DNA of 25,057 bases from an uncultured Clostridia bacterium (lineage in GTDB: Bacteria > Bacillota > Clostridia > Oscillospirales > CAG-272). The stretch is taken from assembly GCA_904501765.1 (NCBI GenBank), contig CAJGCM010000016.1, positions 1 to 25,057 of the forward strand, in the 5' to 3' direction. Shown piece after piece: positions 1-6,471 of this stretch (its first letter is position 1; the number at the start of each line of letters is the position of its first letter). The notes beneath the pieces are model-generated. The model saw only the letters and a list, made by a program, of their open reading frames with translations, ran no database searches and was not told the origin of the DNA. Made by a program: the position numbers and the translations under genes.

Positions 1-249
1 AGAAGCGGTCTTGCTTCTAAAAGAGGACTTGCTCCGGCTAACAAGGTGGGCGTTATCGACTCCGATTACAGAGGCGAATTTATGGTAGCGCTCCACAATC
101 ACAGTGATATAGAAGCTAAGGTAGAGGGTGGAGAGCGTGTAGCACAGCTGTCAATCGTCCCCTTCCTTAAAGCGGAATTTGAGGTAGCAGAGGAGCTTTC
201 CGACACAGCAAGAGGCGCAGGCGGCTTCGGCTCCACAGGTACGAAATAA
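1..249 (+). CDS. dut: dUTP diphosphatase (dUTPase), 5'-truncated by window edge
   Basis: This is the C-terminal 82 residues of a trimeric dUTPase, read in frame from base 1; the start lies outside the window. The enzyme hydrolyses dUTP to dUMP and pyrophosphate, keeping uracil out of DNA and supplying the dTMP precursor. Two family motifs are visible: the substrate-binding segment GVIDSDYRGE and the glycine-rich C-terminal motif GGFGSTG, which closes over the active site. The segment GERVAQLSIVP between them is also typical. Full-length enzymes are about 140-150 residues, so a little over half is present. The gene ends cleanly with TAA and is followed by a strong bidirectional terminator shared with the convergent phosphatase gene. 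The assignment is firm; only the upstream part is missing. Confidence 0.95.
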   Translation, partial: RSGLASKRGLAPANKVGVIDSDYRGEFMVALHNHSDIEAKVEGGERVAQLSIVPFLKAEFEVAEELSDTARGAGGFGSTGTK

Positions 250-265
250 TTTCTAAAAGGCTATA

Positions 266-335
266 AAAAGAGAGTATATCGGAATTTGTGTGTGAGCCCG
301 ATTTTTGGGCGCAATAATCCGAAATACTCTCTTTT
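266..335. terminator. Bidirectional rho-independent terminator between dut and the phosphatase gene
   Basis: An 18-base inverted repeat with one mismatch (266-283 against 318-335) is flanked by A-runs on the left and T-runs on the right, so it can stop transcription from both sides. A second small hairpin, GCCCGA/TTGGGC-like, lies in its loop (296-310). It sits between two convergent genes. Confidence 0.85.
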
Positions 336-363
336 TTCTTATATAAAAGCGGAAGTGTACCTT

Positions 364-1161
364 TTAAATTTTTATATCAGTCGCCAGCTCAAGGAGTCTT
401 TTATGATTAGCAGCGTTACCTGCGAAGACCGAGCAGGGCCTATCTAAGGAAAGAGGCTCGCCACGAAGCTGCGAAACTGCGCCCCCCGCCTCGCGGATTA
501 TAAATTCTCCTGCGGCAAAATCCCAAACGGAAAGCTTCAGCTCGAAGAATAGGTCGAATCTGCCAGCGGCAATATAAGCCAAATCAAGAGCGGCAGAGCC
601 AAGGCGGCGAATATCGCCAAAAGCGTCTAAGCACCGCTCAATAAGAGTCAGCGTAGGCGCGCCGAGAGTGTCCTTACAGTAAGGGCTTGAGCCGAAAACC
701 ACCAGCGCCCTGTCACCCTCGCGGCTTGATGTGTGGATAGGCTTTTCGTTAAGATAAGCTCCCTCGCCCCGCTTTGCGTAGAACAGCTCGTTAAAATAAG
801 GGTCGTATATAGCGCCGAAAACCGTCACACCACGGCTCACAAGAGCTAAGGAAATGCAGGAATGCTTCAGTCCGTTTATAAAGTTTGCAGTTCCGTCGAT
901 AGGGTCTATTATAAAGCAATCCTCTGCAGAAAGAGCCTCGTTGTTGTTTTCCTTTTCCTCTGCGATAAAGCGAGCGGTGGGAATAGCCTCGCTTATTTTC
1001 TTGATTAAGAACTCTTGAGTTGCCAGGTCGTATTCGGTAACGAAATTGGCAGAGCCTTTGCTTTGAACCATATCCTCGCGTGCGAGGTCTGCTGAGCGCA
1101 TTATCTCCCCTGCGGAAAGGATAAGTTCCTTAAGAAATTCGCATTTTTCATTAAATCTCAT
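364..1161 (-). CDS. Inositol monophosphatase family protein (SuhB-like)
   Basis: This 265-residue protein belongs to the lithium-sensitive, Mg-dependent phosphatase fold. The metal-binding motifs are all present: AEEK around residues 67-70, the signature DPIDGT at 86-91 followed by NFINGL, and WDFAAGE at 213-219. It probably dephosphorylates inositol phosphates or a related sugar or nucleotide phosphate; the actual substrate cannot be read from sequence. I chose the ATG at 1161 because an AGGTGA ribosome binding site overlaps the stop of the upstream gene, with only 5 bases between that stop and this ATG. A TTG 18 bases further upstream has no such site. The gene is therefore translationally coupled to the pseudouridine synthase gene. 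Length is normal for the family. Confidence 0.9.
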   Translation of the reverse strand: MRFNEKCEFLKELILSAGEIMRSADLAREDMVQSKGSANFVTEYDLATQEFLIKKISEAIPTARFIAEEKENNNEALSAEDCFIIDPIDGTANFINGLKHSCISLALVSRGVTVFGAIYDPYFNELFYAKRGEGAYLNEKPIHTSSREGDRALVVFGSSPYCKDTLGAPTLTLIERCLDAFGDIRRLGSAALDLAYIAAGRFDLFFELKLSVWDFAAGEFIIREAGGAVSQLRGEPLSLDRPCSVFAGNAANHKRLLELATDIKI

Positions 1162-1166
1162 ATCCG

Positions 1167-2159
1167 TCACCTGTTCCAAAAAATCTCGGTAAAATATATG
1201 TTACTCTTAGGGATTGCAAACTCTTTTCCCTTAAGGTAGCCAAGAGCGCCGGAGTCGTCGGCAAAGGAAAAACGGAGCTTATATGAGCATAGCGCCTGAT
1301 ATTTATAGCCTTTTTCTCTGTCGGAGCGGTTAACGCCGTACTTGCCGTCGCCAAGAAGAGGGTGACCTATATGCGCCATATGAGCTCTTATCTGGTGAGT
1401 CCTTCCGGTCAGTAGCTCAATTTCGAGCAATGAAATTCCATCTCCGCCGGCAATAAGCCTGTATTTTGTGATTATCTCCTTTGCGCCCCTTGGGGGATTT
1501 TTATCGTAAACCCTTACGGTATTTGTGGAGGAGTCTTTGATAAGATATCCTCTCAGCGTATCGGAGGTGGGTGAGGGGGTACCGTGAACTGCGGCGAGGT
1601 AAAGCTTGTCTATCTCTCTTGCCTTGATTTTTTCGTTCATTATGCGTAGCGCCTCTGCGTTCTTTGCGGCTATCACTATTCCCATAGTGTTCCTGTCAAT
1701 GCGGTTGCAGAGGGCAGGGGAGAAGCTTAATTCACTGTCGGGGTCGTATTCTCCCTTTTTATAAAGGTAGCTTTGAATATAAGCGATAAGTGTGTTGCTT
1801 TTACTGTTCTCGTCCTCGTGTACCGAAAGCCCCTGGGGCTTGTTTACGAGCAAAATATTTTCGTCCTCGTATATTATATCAAGCTCGGCGTTTATTGATG
1901 CGAGAAGCCTTGATGTGGCATCAAGAGTTCCGTCGGCCTTAATAGGAGCTTTATCCTTGAAAAATTCCTCCGCAAGGAAACACTGAACCTTGTCCCCCTC
2001 GCAAAGCTTCGTGCTGATTTCGGCTCTTTTTCGGTTGACTTTTATCTTTTTCGTGCGTATAGATTTATATAAGAGCCCCTGGGGGATATCAAGGGCTTTG
2101 GTCAAGAATTTATCAAGTCTTTGCCCTGCATCGTTTTTTCCTATTAAAAGCTCTCTCAC
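1167..2159 (-). CDS. RluA-family 23S rRNA pseudouridine synthase
   Basis: This 330-residue enzyme isomerises uridine to pseudouridine in RNA, probably 23S rRNA. Residues 1-60 look like an S4 RNA-binding domain (RLDKFLTKAL...KVNRKR). The catalytic domain follows, with LLVNKPQGLSVHED at 103-116, the catalytic aspartate D155 in NRIDRNTMG, and the C-terminal signature GRTHQIRAHMAHIGHPLLGD at 252-271. The usual HRLD reads NRID, a variant I recall from clostridial members. The start is GTG at 2159, preceded by a GAGGGGG ribosome binding site. It is first in a two-gene operon with the phosphatase and has its own good promoter 35-65 bases upstream. RluC- or RluD-like specificity cannot be decided. 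Confidence 0.92.
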   Translation of the reverse strand: MRELLIGKNDAGQRLDKFLTKALDIPQGLLYKSIRTKKIKVNRKRAEISTKLCEGDKVQCFLAEEFFKDKAPIKADGTLDATSRLLASINAELDIIYEDENILLVNKPQGLSVHEDENSKSNTLIAYIQSYLYKKGEYDPDSELSFSPALCNRIDRNTMGIVIAAKNAEALRIMNEKIKAREIDKLYLAAVHGTPSPTSDTLRGYLIKDSSTNTVRVYDKNPPRGAKEIITKYRLIAGGDGISLLEIELLTGRTHQIRAHMAHIGHPLLGDGKYGVNRSDREKGYKYQALCSYKLRFSFADDSGALGYLKGKEFAIPKSNIYFTEIFWNR

Positions 2160-2195
2160 AAAGCCGCCCCCCCTCGCATAGAATAATTTACTATA

Positions 2196-2224
2196 ATTAT
2201 AAACTTAATTACAAATAAAATCAA
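2196..2224 (-). promoter_or_regulatory. Sigma-A promoter for the pseudouridine synthase operon
   Basis: On the minus strand, -35 TTGATT (2219-2224) and a perfect -10 TATAAT (2196-2201) are separated by exactly 17 bases. The predicted transcript starts near 2189, giving a leader of about 30 bases before the GTG. Confidence 0.75.
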
Positions 2225-2234
2225 GAGGGGGTTA

Positions 2235-2263
2235 TTGCTTTTTCATAAAAAGTATGATAAACT
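2235..2263 (+). promoter_or_regulatory. Weak candidate promoter for the nucleotidyltransferase gene
   Basis: TTGCTT (2235-2240), 17 bases, TAAACT (2258-2263). It matches consensus at only 3 and 4 positions, but it is the best candidate I see in the intergenic region upstream of the plus-strand pair. Confidence 0.3.
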
Positions 2264-2320
2264 AATTAGGACTTTTAAAAGAGTAATCCTTTTAATAAAA
2301 AAACACCGAAGGAGAATACT

Positions 2321-3232
2321 ATGAACAATCCGGAACTTGTTATAATGGCAGCTGGAATGGGTAGCCGATACGGAGGTCTTAAGCAGATAGACAAAGTCGA
2401 CGAATACGGTCATATTATAATAGACTATTCTATTCACGATGCTATGAAGGCAGGCTTTAAGGACTTTACCTTTATAATAAAGAAAGAGATTGAAGAGGAT
2501 TTCAGAGCCGTTCTTGATAAGCATCTTGAAGGGAAGGATATAAACGTAAAATACGTTTACCAGGAGCTTGATAAGCTCCCCGATGGCTTCACGGTCCCCG
2601 AAGGAAGACGTAAGCCTTGGGGAACTGCACACGCAATTCTTTGCTGCCTTGGTACTGTCAAAGCGCCGTTTGTGGTAATCAATGCGGACGATTTTTACGG
2701 AGCCTCCGCCTTTAGGAAAATTTACGATTTCCTGAAGGATGCTCGTGACGACGACAAATATCACTACGCTATGGTGGGATACAGAATAAAGAACACCGTA
2801 ACCGAGGAAGGGACGGTTTCCAGAGGAGTCTGCCGGGCTAACGAGAATTCAATGCTTACCGATATAGTTGAGCGCACGAAAATAGGCACCGACGGAGAAA
2901 AAATATACTACACCGAGAACGGTGAGGATTTTGACCTTGATAAGGAAACGCTGGTTTCTATGAATTTCTGGGGCTTCACCCCCTCTTATATAGAGGAGTG
3001 CAACAAGAGATTTAAAAAATTCCTCGCAGAAAATCTTGATAAGAACCCAGAGAAGTGCGAGTTCTTCCTGCCTACGGTAGTAGCCGAGCTGATAGCTGAA
3101 GGGAAAGCTGACGTTAAGGTTCTTGACAACGAGGATAAGTGGTACGGCGTTACATACAAGGAAGATAAAAAAACCGTAGCAGCGGCATTCGCAAAGTTTA
3201 TTGAGGATGGAGTATACCCGAAGGATTTTTAA
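2321..3232 (+). CDS. Sugar-phosphate nucleotidyltransferase-like protein
   Basis: This 303-residue protein has the nucleotidyltransferase fold. The N-terminal nucleotide-binding signature MAAGMGSRYGGLKQ is at residues 9-22, a KPWGTAHA motif at 98-105 and a metal-binding NADDFYG at 121-127. Such enzymes couple a sugar-1-phosphate to an NTP, releasing pyrophosphate and producing NDP-sugars for envelope or glycan synthesis. The N-terminal motif is shorter than the classical GxGTRxxPxTK of GalU or RmlA, so substrate and nucleotide are unknown. AAGGAG lies 7 bases before the ATG. The gene is followed after 16 bases by ridA and probably cotranscribed, though no shared pathway is obvious. Confidence 0.85.
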   Translation: MNNPELVIMAAGMGSRYGGLKQIDKVDEYGHIIIDYSIHDAMKAGFKDFTFIIKKEIEEDFRAVLDKHLEGKDINVKYVYQELDKLPDGFTVPEGRRKPWGTAHAILCCLGTVKAPFVVINADDFYGASAFRKIYDFLKDARDDDKYHYAMVGYRIKNTVTEEGTVSRGVCRANENSMLTDIVERTKIGTDGEKIYYTENGEDFDLDKETLVSMNFWGFTPSYIEECNKRFKKFLAENLDKNPEKCEFFLPTVVAELIAEGKADVKVLDNEDKWYGVTYKEDKKTVAAAFAKFIEDGVYPKDF

Positions 3233-3248
3233 AAGGAGATTTTGAAAA

Positions 3249-3626
3249 ATGGAAATAAAAAAGATAGCAACCGAAGCTGCCCCTGCGGCAATAGGACCAT
3301 ATTCCCAGGCAATAGAGGTGGGAAATATGATTTTCACCTCCGGGCAGATTGCAATAAACCCTGCCAGCGGCGCAGTTGAAGCCGAGGGCATCGTGGCTCA
3401 GGCAGAGCAGGTTATGAAAAATCTCGGAGCCGTACTTGCTGCGGCAGGCGTAGGCTTTGAGGCTGCGGTTAAAACCACCTGTTTCCTTGCGGATATGAAG
3501 GATTTTGCAGCCTTTAACGAGGTGTACGGAAAATATTTCACAACCAAGCCCGCCCGTAGCTGCGTTGCGGCAAAGGAGCTTCCCAAGGGCGTCCTCGTTG
3601 AGGTCGAGGTTATAGCGGTTAAGTAA
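3249..3626 (+). CDS. ridA: RidA family 2-iminobutanoate/2-iminopropanoate deaminase
   Basis: This 125-residue protein has typical RidA (YjgF/YER057c/UK114) length. RidA trimers hydrolyse reactive enamine/imine intermediates released by PLP enzymes to the matching 2-oxo acids plus ammonia, protecting cellular enzymes. Visible hallmarks are IGPYSQA at residues 15-21, FTSGQIAINP at 29-38, the substrate-carboxylate arginine R103 in PARSCVAA, and the closing LPKGVLVEVEVIA at 111-123. Its AGGAGA ribosome binding site lies in the 16-base gap after the nucleotidyltransferase gene, so it is second in a two-gene unit that ends in a T-run terminator. The family is clear; detoxification rather than another RidA-like activity is inferred. 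Confidence 0.93.
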   Translation: MEIKKIATEAAPAAIGPYSQAIEVGNMIFTSGQIAINPASGAVEAEGIVAQAEQVMKNLGAVLAAAGVGFEAAVKTTCFLADMKDFAAFNEVYGKYFTTKPARSCVAAKELPKGVLVEVEVIAVK

Positions 3627-3650
3627 AATTTATCGGCGCAAATCAAAGAT

Positions 3651-3694
3651 AAGCGGCTCGGGAATAAAGGCTCCCTAAGCCGCTTTTTGTTTTT
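3651..3694 (+). terminator. Rho-independent terminator after ridA
   Basis: The stem AAGCGGCT (3651-3658) with AGCCGCTT (3678-3685) is extended by GGGA/TCCC and followed by two T-runs. Confidence 0.8.
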
Positions 3695-3721
3695 GTGGGA
3701 AGCGTTGCCGCATTAATTTGA

Positions 3722-3886
3722 TTATACCTTTTCTACCAAAACATACTTAGGATTTCTGATAAACACACCTTCGTCGGTAGCAATAAGTTCTATCTGCTTG
3801 TCGAGTCCGTATCTTTCACGGTATTCCTTTGGAATAACCACTCTTCCCATTTTATCGACCTCTTTTAATATTCCGATAACTTCCAT
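3722..3886 (-). CDS. Small AbrB/SpoVT-type DNA-binding protein
   Basis: This 54-residue protein consists almost wholly of a swapped-hairpin AbrB domain: VDKMGRVVIPKEYRERYGL at residues 10-28 is the hallmark GRVxIPKexR motif, followed by a short beta strand (IELIATDEGVFIRNP). Proteins of this size are transition-state-type regulators or antitoxin-like DNA-binding proteins that work as dimers or tetramers. No toxin gene is adjacent. The ATG at 3886 is preferred because AAGGAG precedes it by 6 bases; an in-frame ATG at 3904 lies upstream of that site and is unlikely. It is divergently transcribed from an XRE-type regulator across an intergenic region holding three copies of an operator-like motif, so the two probably share control. 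Confidence 0.85.
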   Translation of the reverse strand: MEVIGILKEVDKMGRVVIPKEYRERYGLDKQIELIATDEGVFIRNPKYVLVEKV

Positions 3887-3916
3887 ATTTTTCTCCTTTT
3901 TCATGAAAAATCAAAA

Positions 3917-3985
3917 TTCTTATCTTTAACACAATTGCCGACTAAAAATATGTTAAAGTCAAGGTGATTCTTAACTTTAACACAA
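3917..3985. repeat. Three operator-like repeats between the AbrB- and XRE-type genes
   Basis: TTCTTATCTTTAACACAA (3917-3934) and TTCTTAACTTTAACACAA (3968-3985) are direct copies differing at one base in 18. A third, less exact copy lies inverted between them (3949-3963; reverse complement CTTGACTTTAACATA). The shared core is CTTTAACA. They overlap the candidate promoter of the XRE gene, so they look like binding sites for one of the two flanking regulators. Confidence 0.65.
3926..3954 (+). promoter_or_regulatory. Candidate promoter for the XRE-type gene, embedded in the repeats
   Basis: TTAACA (3926-3931, five of six consensus bases), a 17-base spacer, then TATGTT (3949-3954). Both hexamers overlap repeat copies, so a protein bound there would cover the promoter. 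A second match (TTAACT 3971-3976, TATAAG 3994-3999) would start transcription past the ribosome binding site and is less likely. Confidence 0.45.
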
Positions 3986-4010
3986 AAGACTGCTATAAGA
4001 GGTGCTTTTT

Positions 4011-4253
4011 ATGAAGATTTATGATTTTAACGGTAGAAAAAATATATGCGGAGAAAAAATAAAGGAGCTTAGGAAAAAGCTCAATTTATCTCAGGAAAAT
4101 CTTGCGGCGAAGCTTCAGCTTGAAGGGGTTATTATCGAGAGGGATAGCATTAGCAGAATTGAGATAGGAACTCGTTTTGTAGCTGATTACGAGCTTCTAA
4201 CTCTTTGCAGAATTTTGAATACAAGCCCCGCTTATCTTTTGGGGCTTGAATAA
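4011..4253 (+). CDS. Small XRE-family (HTH_3) transcriptional regulator
   Basis: This 80-residue protein is little more than a Cro/CI-type helix-turn-helix domain. GEKIKELRKKLNLSQENLAAKL (about residues 14-35) carries the first helices and the LSQ signature, ISRIEIGTRFVADYELL contains the recognition helix and linker, and CRILNTSPAYLLG is the usual closing helix. There is no effector domain, so it probably works as a dimeric repressor. I chose the ATG at 4011, with AAGAGGTG 6 bases upstream, over an in-frame GTG at 4002 that lies inside that site. It is divergent from the AbrB-type gene and followed by a terminator, so it is monocistronic and possibly self-regulated through the upstream repeats. 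Confidence 0.85.
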   Translation: MKIYDFNGRKNICGEKIKELRKKLNLSQENLAAKLQLEGVIIERDSISRIEIGTRFVADYELLTLCRILNTSPAYLLGLE

Positions 4254-4270
4254 TCTCATTTTAAATAAAC

Positions 4271-4306
4271 GGGCAGGGTACTTCATATGTACCTTGCCCA
4301 TTTTTT
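4271..4306 (+). terminator. Rho-independent terminator after the XRE-type gene
   Basis: GGGCAGGGTAC (4271-4281) pairs with GTACCTTGCCC (4289-4299), an 11-bp stem with one G-T pair, followed by six T (4301-4306). Confidence 0.85.
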
Positions 4307-4341
4307 ATCGATAACTTAATTGTGGCATCTGTCGCCTCGCC

Positions 4342-5454
4342 TTATATAGCGAGCAAAAGGAACGAGAGAAGAAGCAGAATACCGAGAAATGCAAAATTGA
4401 AAAGCGAGAATACAAGCAGGTATTTTTCGCCCTTGCCCGGATTGTGCGAGGAATATTCACGGAATGTTATAAGACTTGCCAAGGAGGAAATTATAGTGCC
4501 GCAGCCGCCGATATTTACACCCATCAGCAGCTCTTTATAGTTTTCTGTGAACTGGGATAGGAGAATTGCCGTGGGAACGTTGCTCATAAACTGGCAGCAA
4601 AGCGCGCTGACAAGCAAAGTACCCTTTTCAAGAAGAAATGACAGGAAATCCCGCACTATGTCTATCCTTGCCATATTTCCCGAGAAAATGAAGAAGAAAA
4701 CAAAGGTTAAAAGCAGCCCGTAGTCAACGTTGAGAAGAGCGCGTCTGTCCATAATAAGTATAACCGTCGGAACTGCGATAAGGGCGACGATATAGGGAAC
4801 AACGTTGAAAACTGAGAGAATTGCCAGAGCGAAAAGAACGAAATACACTGTGATTTTTATAGGAGGAAGCTTTCTTTCAACACCGTTGAATTCAATAGGC
4901 TCAGGCTTTACGAATATAATGCAACACACAGTTATCATAAATATGGAAACCAAAAACAGAGGAAGCATTATAAGGATAAATTCACCGTCGGGAATGTTGA
5001 ATTTTGAGTAAAGATAAAGGTTTTGCGGATTGCCGAAGGGGGTCAGCATACCGCCGAGATTTGCGGCTATGTTCTGAAGGATAAAGGTGACGCACATATA
5101 TTTTTCCTTCCCCGAGCTTAAAAGAACGAAATACCCGAGAGGTAGGAAGGTGAGAAGAGCCATATCGTTTGCTAAAATCATAGAGCCGATAAAGGTTATG
5201 TATATAAGCGCAATTACCGCAAGGCGCGTATTCTTAAAGAATTTGATTATTTTCTCTGCAACGGTGTAGAAAAATCTTACGTTACGAAGAGCGCAAACCA
5301 CAGCCAGGGTAGTGAAGAGGCAGGTCAGCGTCTTAAAGTCGAAATATCCGAGATATTCAGCATCGGGCGGCACGAATATCATAGTTATGAGCGCAAGAAT
5401 CAGGGCTATTATCATAACAATGTTGGTTTTTATTATATTCAGCACTCTTTTCAT
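4342..5454 (-). CDS. SLC13/ArsB-type ion permease (IT superfamily)
   Basis: This 370-residue polytopic membrane protein has about ten hydrophobic segments. It shows the two-fold repeat typical of the ion transporter superfamily (SLC13, ArsB, NhaD, CitMHS). The first half carries LANDMALLTFLPLG (94-107) and NIAANLGGMLTPFGNPQN (128-145). The second carries MSNVPTAILLSQF (290-302) and NIGGCGTIISS (314-324). These re-entrant hairpin motifs bind substrate and cation in known members. The substrate could be a dicarboxylate, another anion, or cations by antiport; the sequence does not settle this. Start chosen at the ATG at 5454, preceded by AAAGGAG 7 bases upstream, rather than an ATG 24 bases earlier without such a site. 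It has its own promoter and is monocistronic. Confidence 0.8.
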   Translation of the reverse strand: MKRVLNIIKTNIVMIIALILALITMIFVPPDAEYLGYFDFKTLTCLFTTLAVVCALRNVRFFYTVAEKIIKFFKNTRLAVIALIYITFIGSMILANDMALLTFLPLGYFVLLSSGKEKYMCVTFILQNIAANLGGMLTPFGNPQNLYLYSKFNIPDGEFILIMLPLFLVSIFMITVCCIIFVKPEPIEFNGVERKLPPIKITVYFVLFALAILSVFNVVPYIVALIAVPTVILIMDRRALLNVDYGLLLTFVFFFIFSGNMARIDIVRDFLSFLLEKGTLLVSALCCQFMSNVPTAILLSQFTENYKELLMGVNIGGCGTIISSLASLITFREYSSHNPGKGEKYLLVFSLFNFAFLGILLLLSFLLLAI

Positions 5455-5505
5455 ATTCGCTCTCCTTTCTTCAAGCATTGCCTGACTTCAAAATTACCAT
5501 AGACG

Positions 5506-5534
5506 ATTATATAGTAAACCAAGGAAAAAATCAA
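5506..5534 (-). promoter_or_regulatory. Sigma-A promoter for the ion permease gene
   Basis: On the minus strand, -35 TTGATT (5529-5534), a 17-base spacer and a perfect -10 TATAAT (5506-5511). It has the same hexamers and spacing as the promoter at 2196-2224. The leader is about 45 bases. Confidence 0.75.
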
Positions 5535-5563
5535 TAAATTGAGAAAAATATTTTTCAAATAGT

Positions 5564-5625
5564 AAAAAAGCTTGAATTTTCTGCAATCCCATTTTGAGAG
5601 ATTGCCTTTGAAATCCAAGCTTTTT
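5564..5625 (-). terminator. Terminator after the cytidylate-kinase-like gene
   Basis: A long interrupted hairpin: AAAAAGCTTG (5565-5574) pairs with CAAGCTTTTT (5616-5625), and GCAATC (5583-5588) pairs with GATTGC further in, with mismatches between. A T-run follows on the minus strand, and also on the plus strand. It insulates the permease promoter from the upstream gene. Confidence 0.75.
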
Positions 5626-5674
5626 GTATCAAATGCTCTGATAAGTCAGGCACATATTTCGTAAAAATCGGTGG

Positions 5675-6304
5675 TCAGTCAGCCATAAGCTGCCTTACGC
5701 AGCTGACAATCATTTCCGCAGTACCCTCAATGCCGAGGCTGGATGAGTTAATCGCTATATCGTAGTTGTCGTACTTGCCCCATTTGTTACCCGTATAGAA
5801 ATTGTAATATGAGGAGCGGCGTTTGTCTGTCTTGTTGATAACGTCCATAATCTGGGAGGACTTGATTTCGGGGTGTCTTTCTCTTACTCTCTGTTGCCTA
5901 TGCTCAAGGTCGCCGTATATAAATACCTTGAAAACGTCCTCTCTCTCCCGAAGCACGTAATCCGAGCACCTTCCTATGATAACGCAGCTTCCTGCCTCCG
6001 CATAGTCCTTTATAACCTTGGACTGAAGTATAAAAAGCTTGTCGTTAATCGGCATTTTGTATCCGAAGCTCATAGCAGTGCCGAGAACGTTTGAGCCCAT
6101 AGCAAGGGTGTAAAGCAGGCTGTTTGCCGCAGATTCGTCAGCTTTTTTCAAAATCTCCACGTCAAGATTCCCATGACTTGCCGCATCTGTAATAAGCTGC
6201 TTGTCGAAAAGAGGTATGCCAAGAATTTCAGCAACACGCTCTCCTATTTCTCTTCCACCGCTGCCGTACTGACGGGCAATGGTAATTATAATTTTCTTTG
6301 GCAT
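5675..6304 (-). CDS. Cytidylate kinase-like family protein
   Basis: This 209-residue P-loop protein is of the Cytidylate_kin2 type common in Clostridia. The N-terminus IIITIARQYGSGGREIGERV (5-24) is a modified P-loop with a glycine cluster in place of the canonical GxxGxGK[ST]. CVIIGRCSDYVL at 107-118 and TDKRRSSYYNFYTGNKWG at 159-176, probably the arginine-rich lid, are also family hallmarks. It resembles CMP kinase, which makes CDP from CMP and ATP, but members of this branch often coexist with a true Cmk and their substrate is unproven. GGAG lies 8 bases before the ATG. It is monocistronic with its own promoter and terminator. Confidence 0.85.
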   Translation of the reverse strand: MPKKIIITIARQYGSGGREIGERVAEILGIPLFDKQLITDAASHGNLDVEILKKADESAANSLLYTLAMGSNVLGTAMSFGYKMPINDKLFILQSKVIKDYAEAGSCVIIGRCSDYVLREREDVFKVFIYGDLEHRQQRVRERHPEIKSSQIMDVINKTDKRRSSYYNFYTGNKWGKYDNYDIAINSSSLGIEGTAEMIVSCVRQLMAD

Positions 6305-6337
6305 AGTCCTATCTCCTTTTCACTTATTTATATAATT

Positions 6338-6365
6338 ATTATACAAAAAAAGTGAAACATGTAAA
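6338..6365 (-). promoter_or_regulatory. Sigma-A promoter for the cytidylate-kinase-like gene
   Basis: On the minus strand, -35 TTTACA (6360-6365), a 16-base spacer and -10 TATAAT (6338-6343). It lies back to back with the nnr promoter. Confidence 0.7.
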
Positions 6366-6394
6366 TACTATTTCCGGGAAAAGATAAAAAAATA

Positions 6395-6423
6395 TTGAAA
6401 ACGTTAGTCGTTTGTGCTAAAAT
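6395..6423 (+). promoter_or_regulatory. Sigma-A promoter for nnr
   Basis: -35 TTGAAA (6395-6400), a 17-base spacer and -10 TAAAAT (6418-6423), each five of six consensus bases. The leader is about 40 bases. Just before the ATG, GAGGT and ACCTC could form a small hairpin over the ribosome binding site. Confidence 0.75.
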
Positions 6424-6471
6424 GAAAGCAATCATTTGAGTAAAAATTTACGAAAGACGAGGTGAGACCTC

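Noticed and set aside
2243..2764. 173-codon minus-strand open frame over the nucleotidyltransferase gene
   Set aside because: It lies antisense to a well-supported gene, shows no recognisable domain, has no ribosome binding site, and covers the plus-strand gene's own start region.
3722..4253. Toxin-antitoxin pair (AbrB-type antitoxin with partner)
   Set aside because: The partner gene is a plain XRE helix-turn-helix protein on the opposite strand, and no toxin-like gene adjoins the AbrB-type gene.
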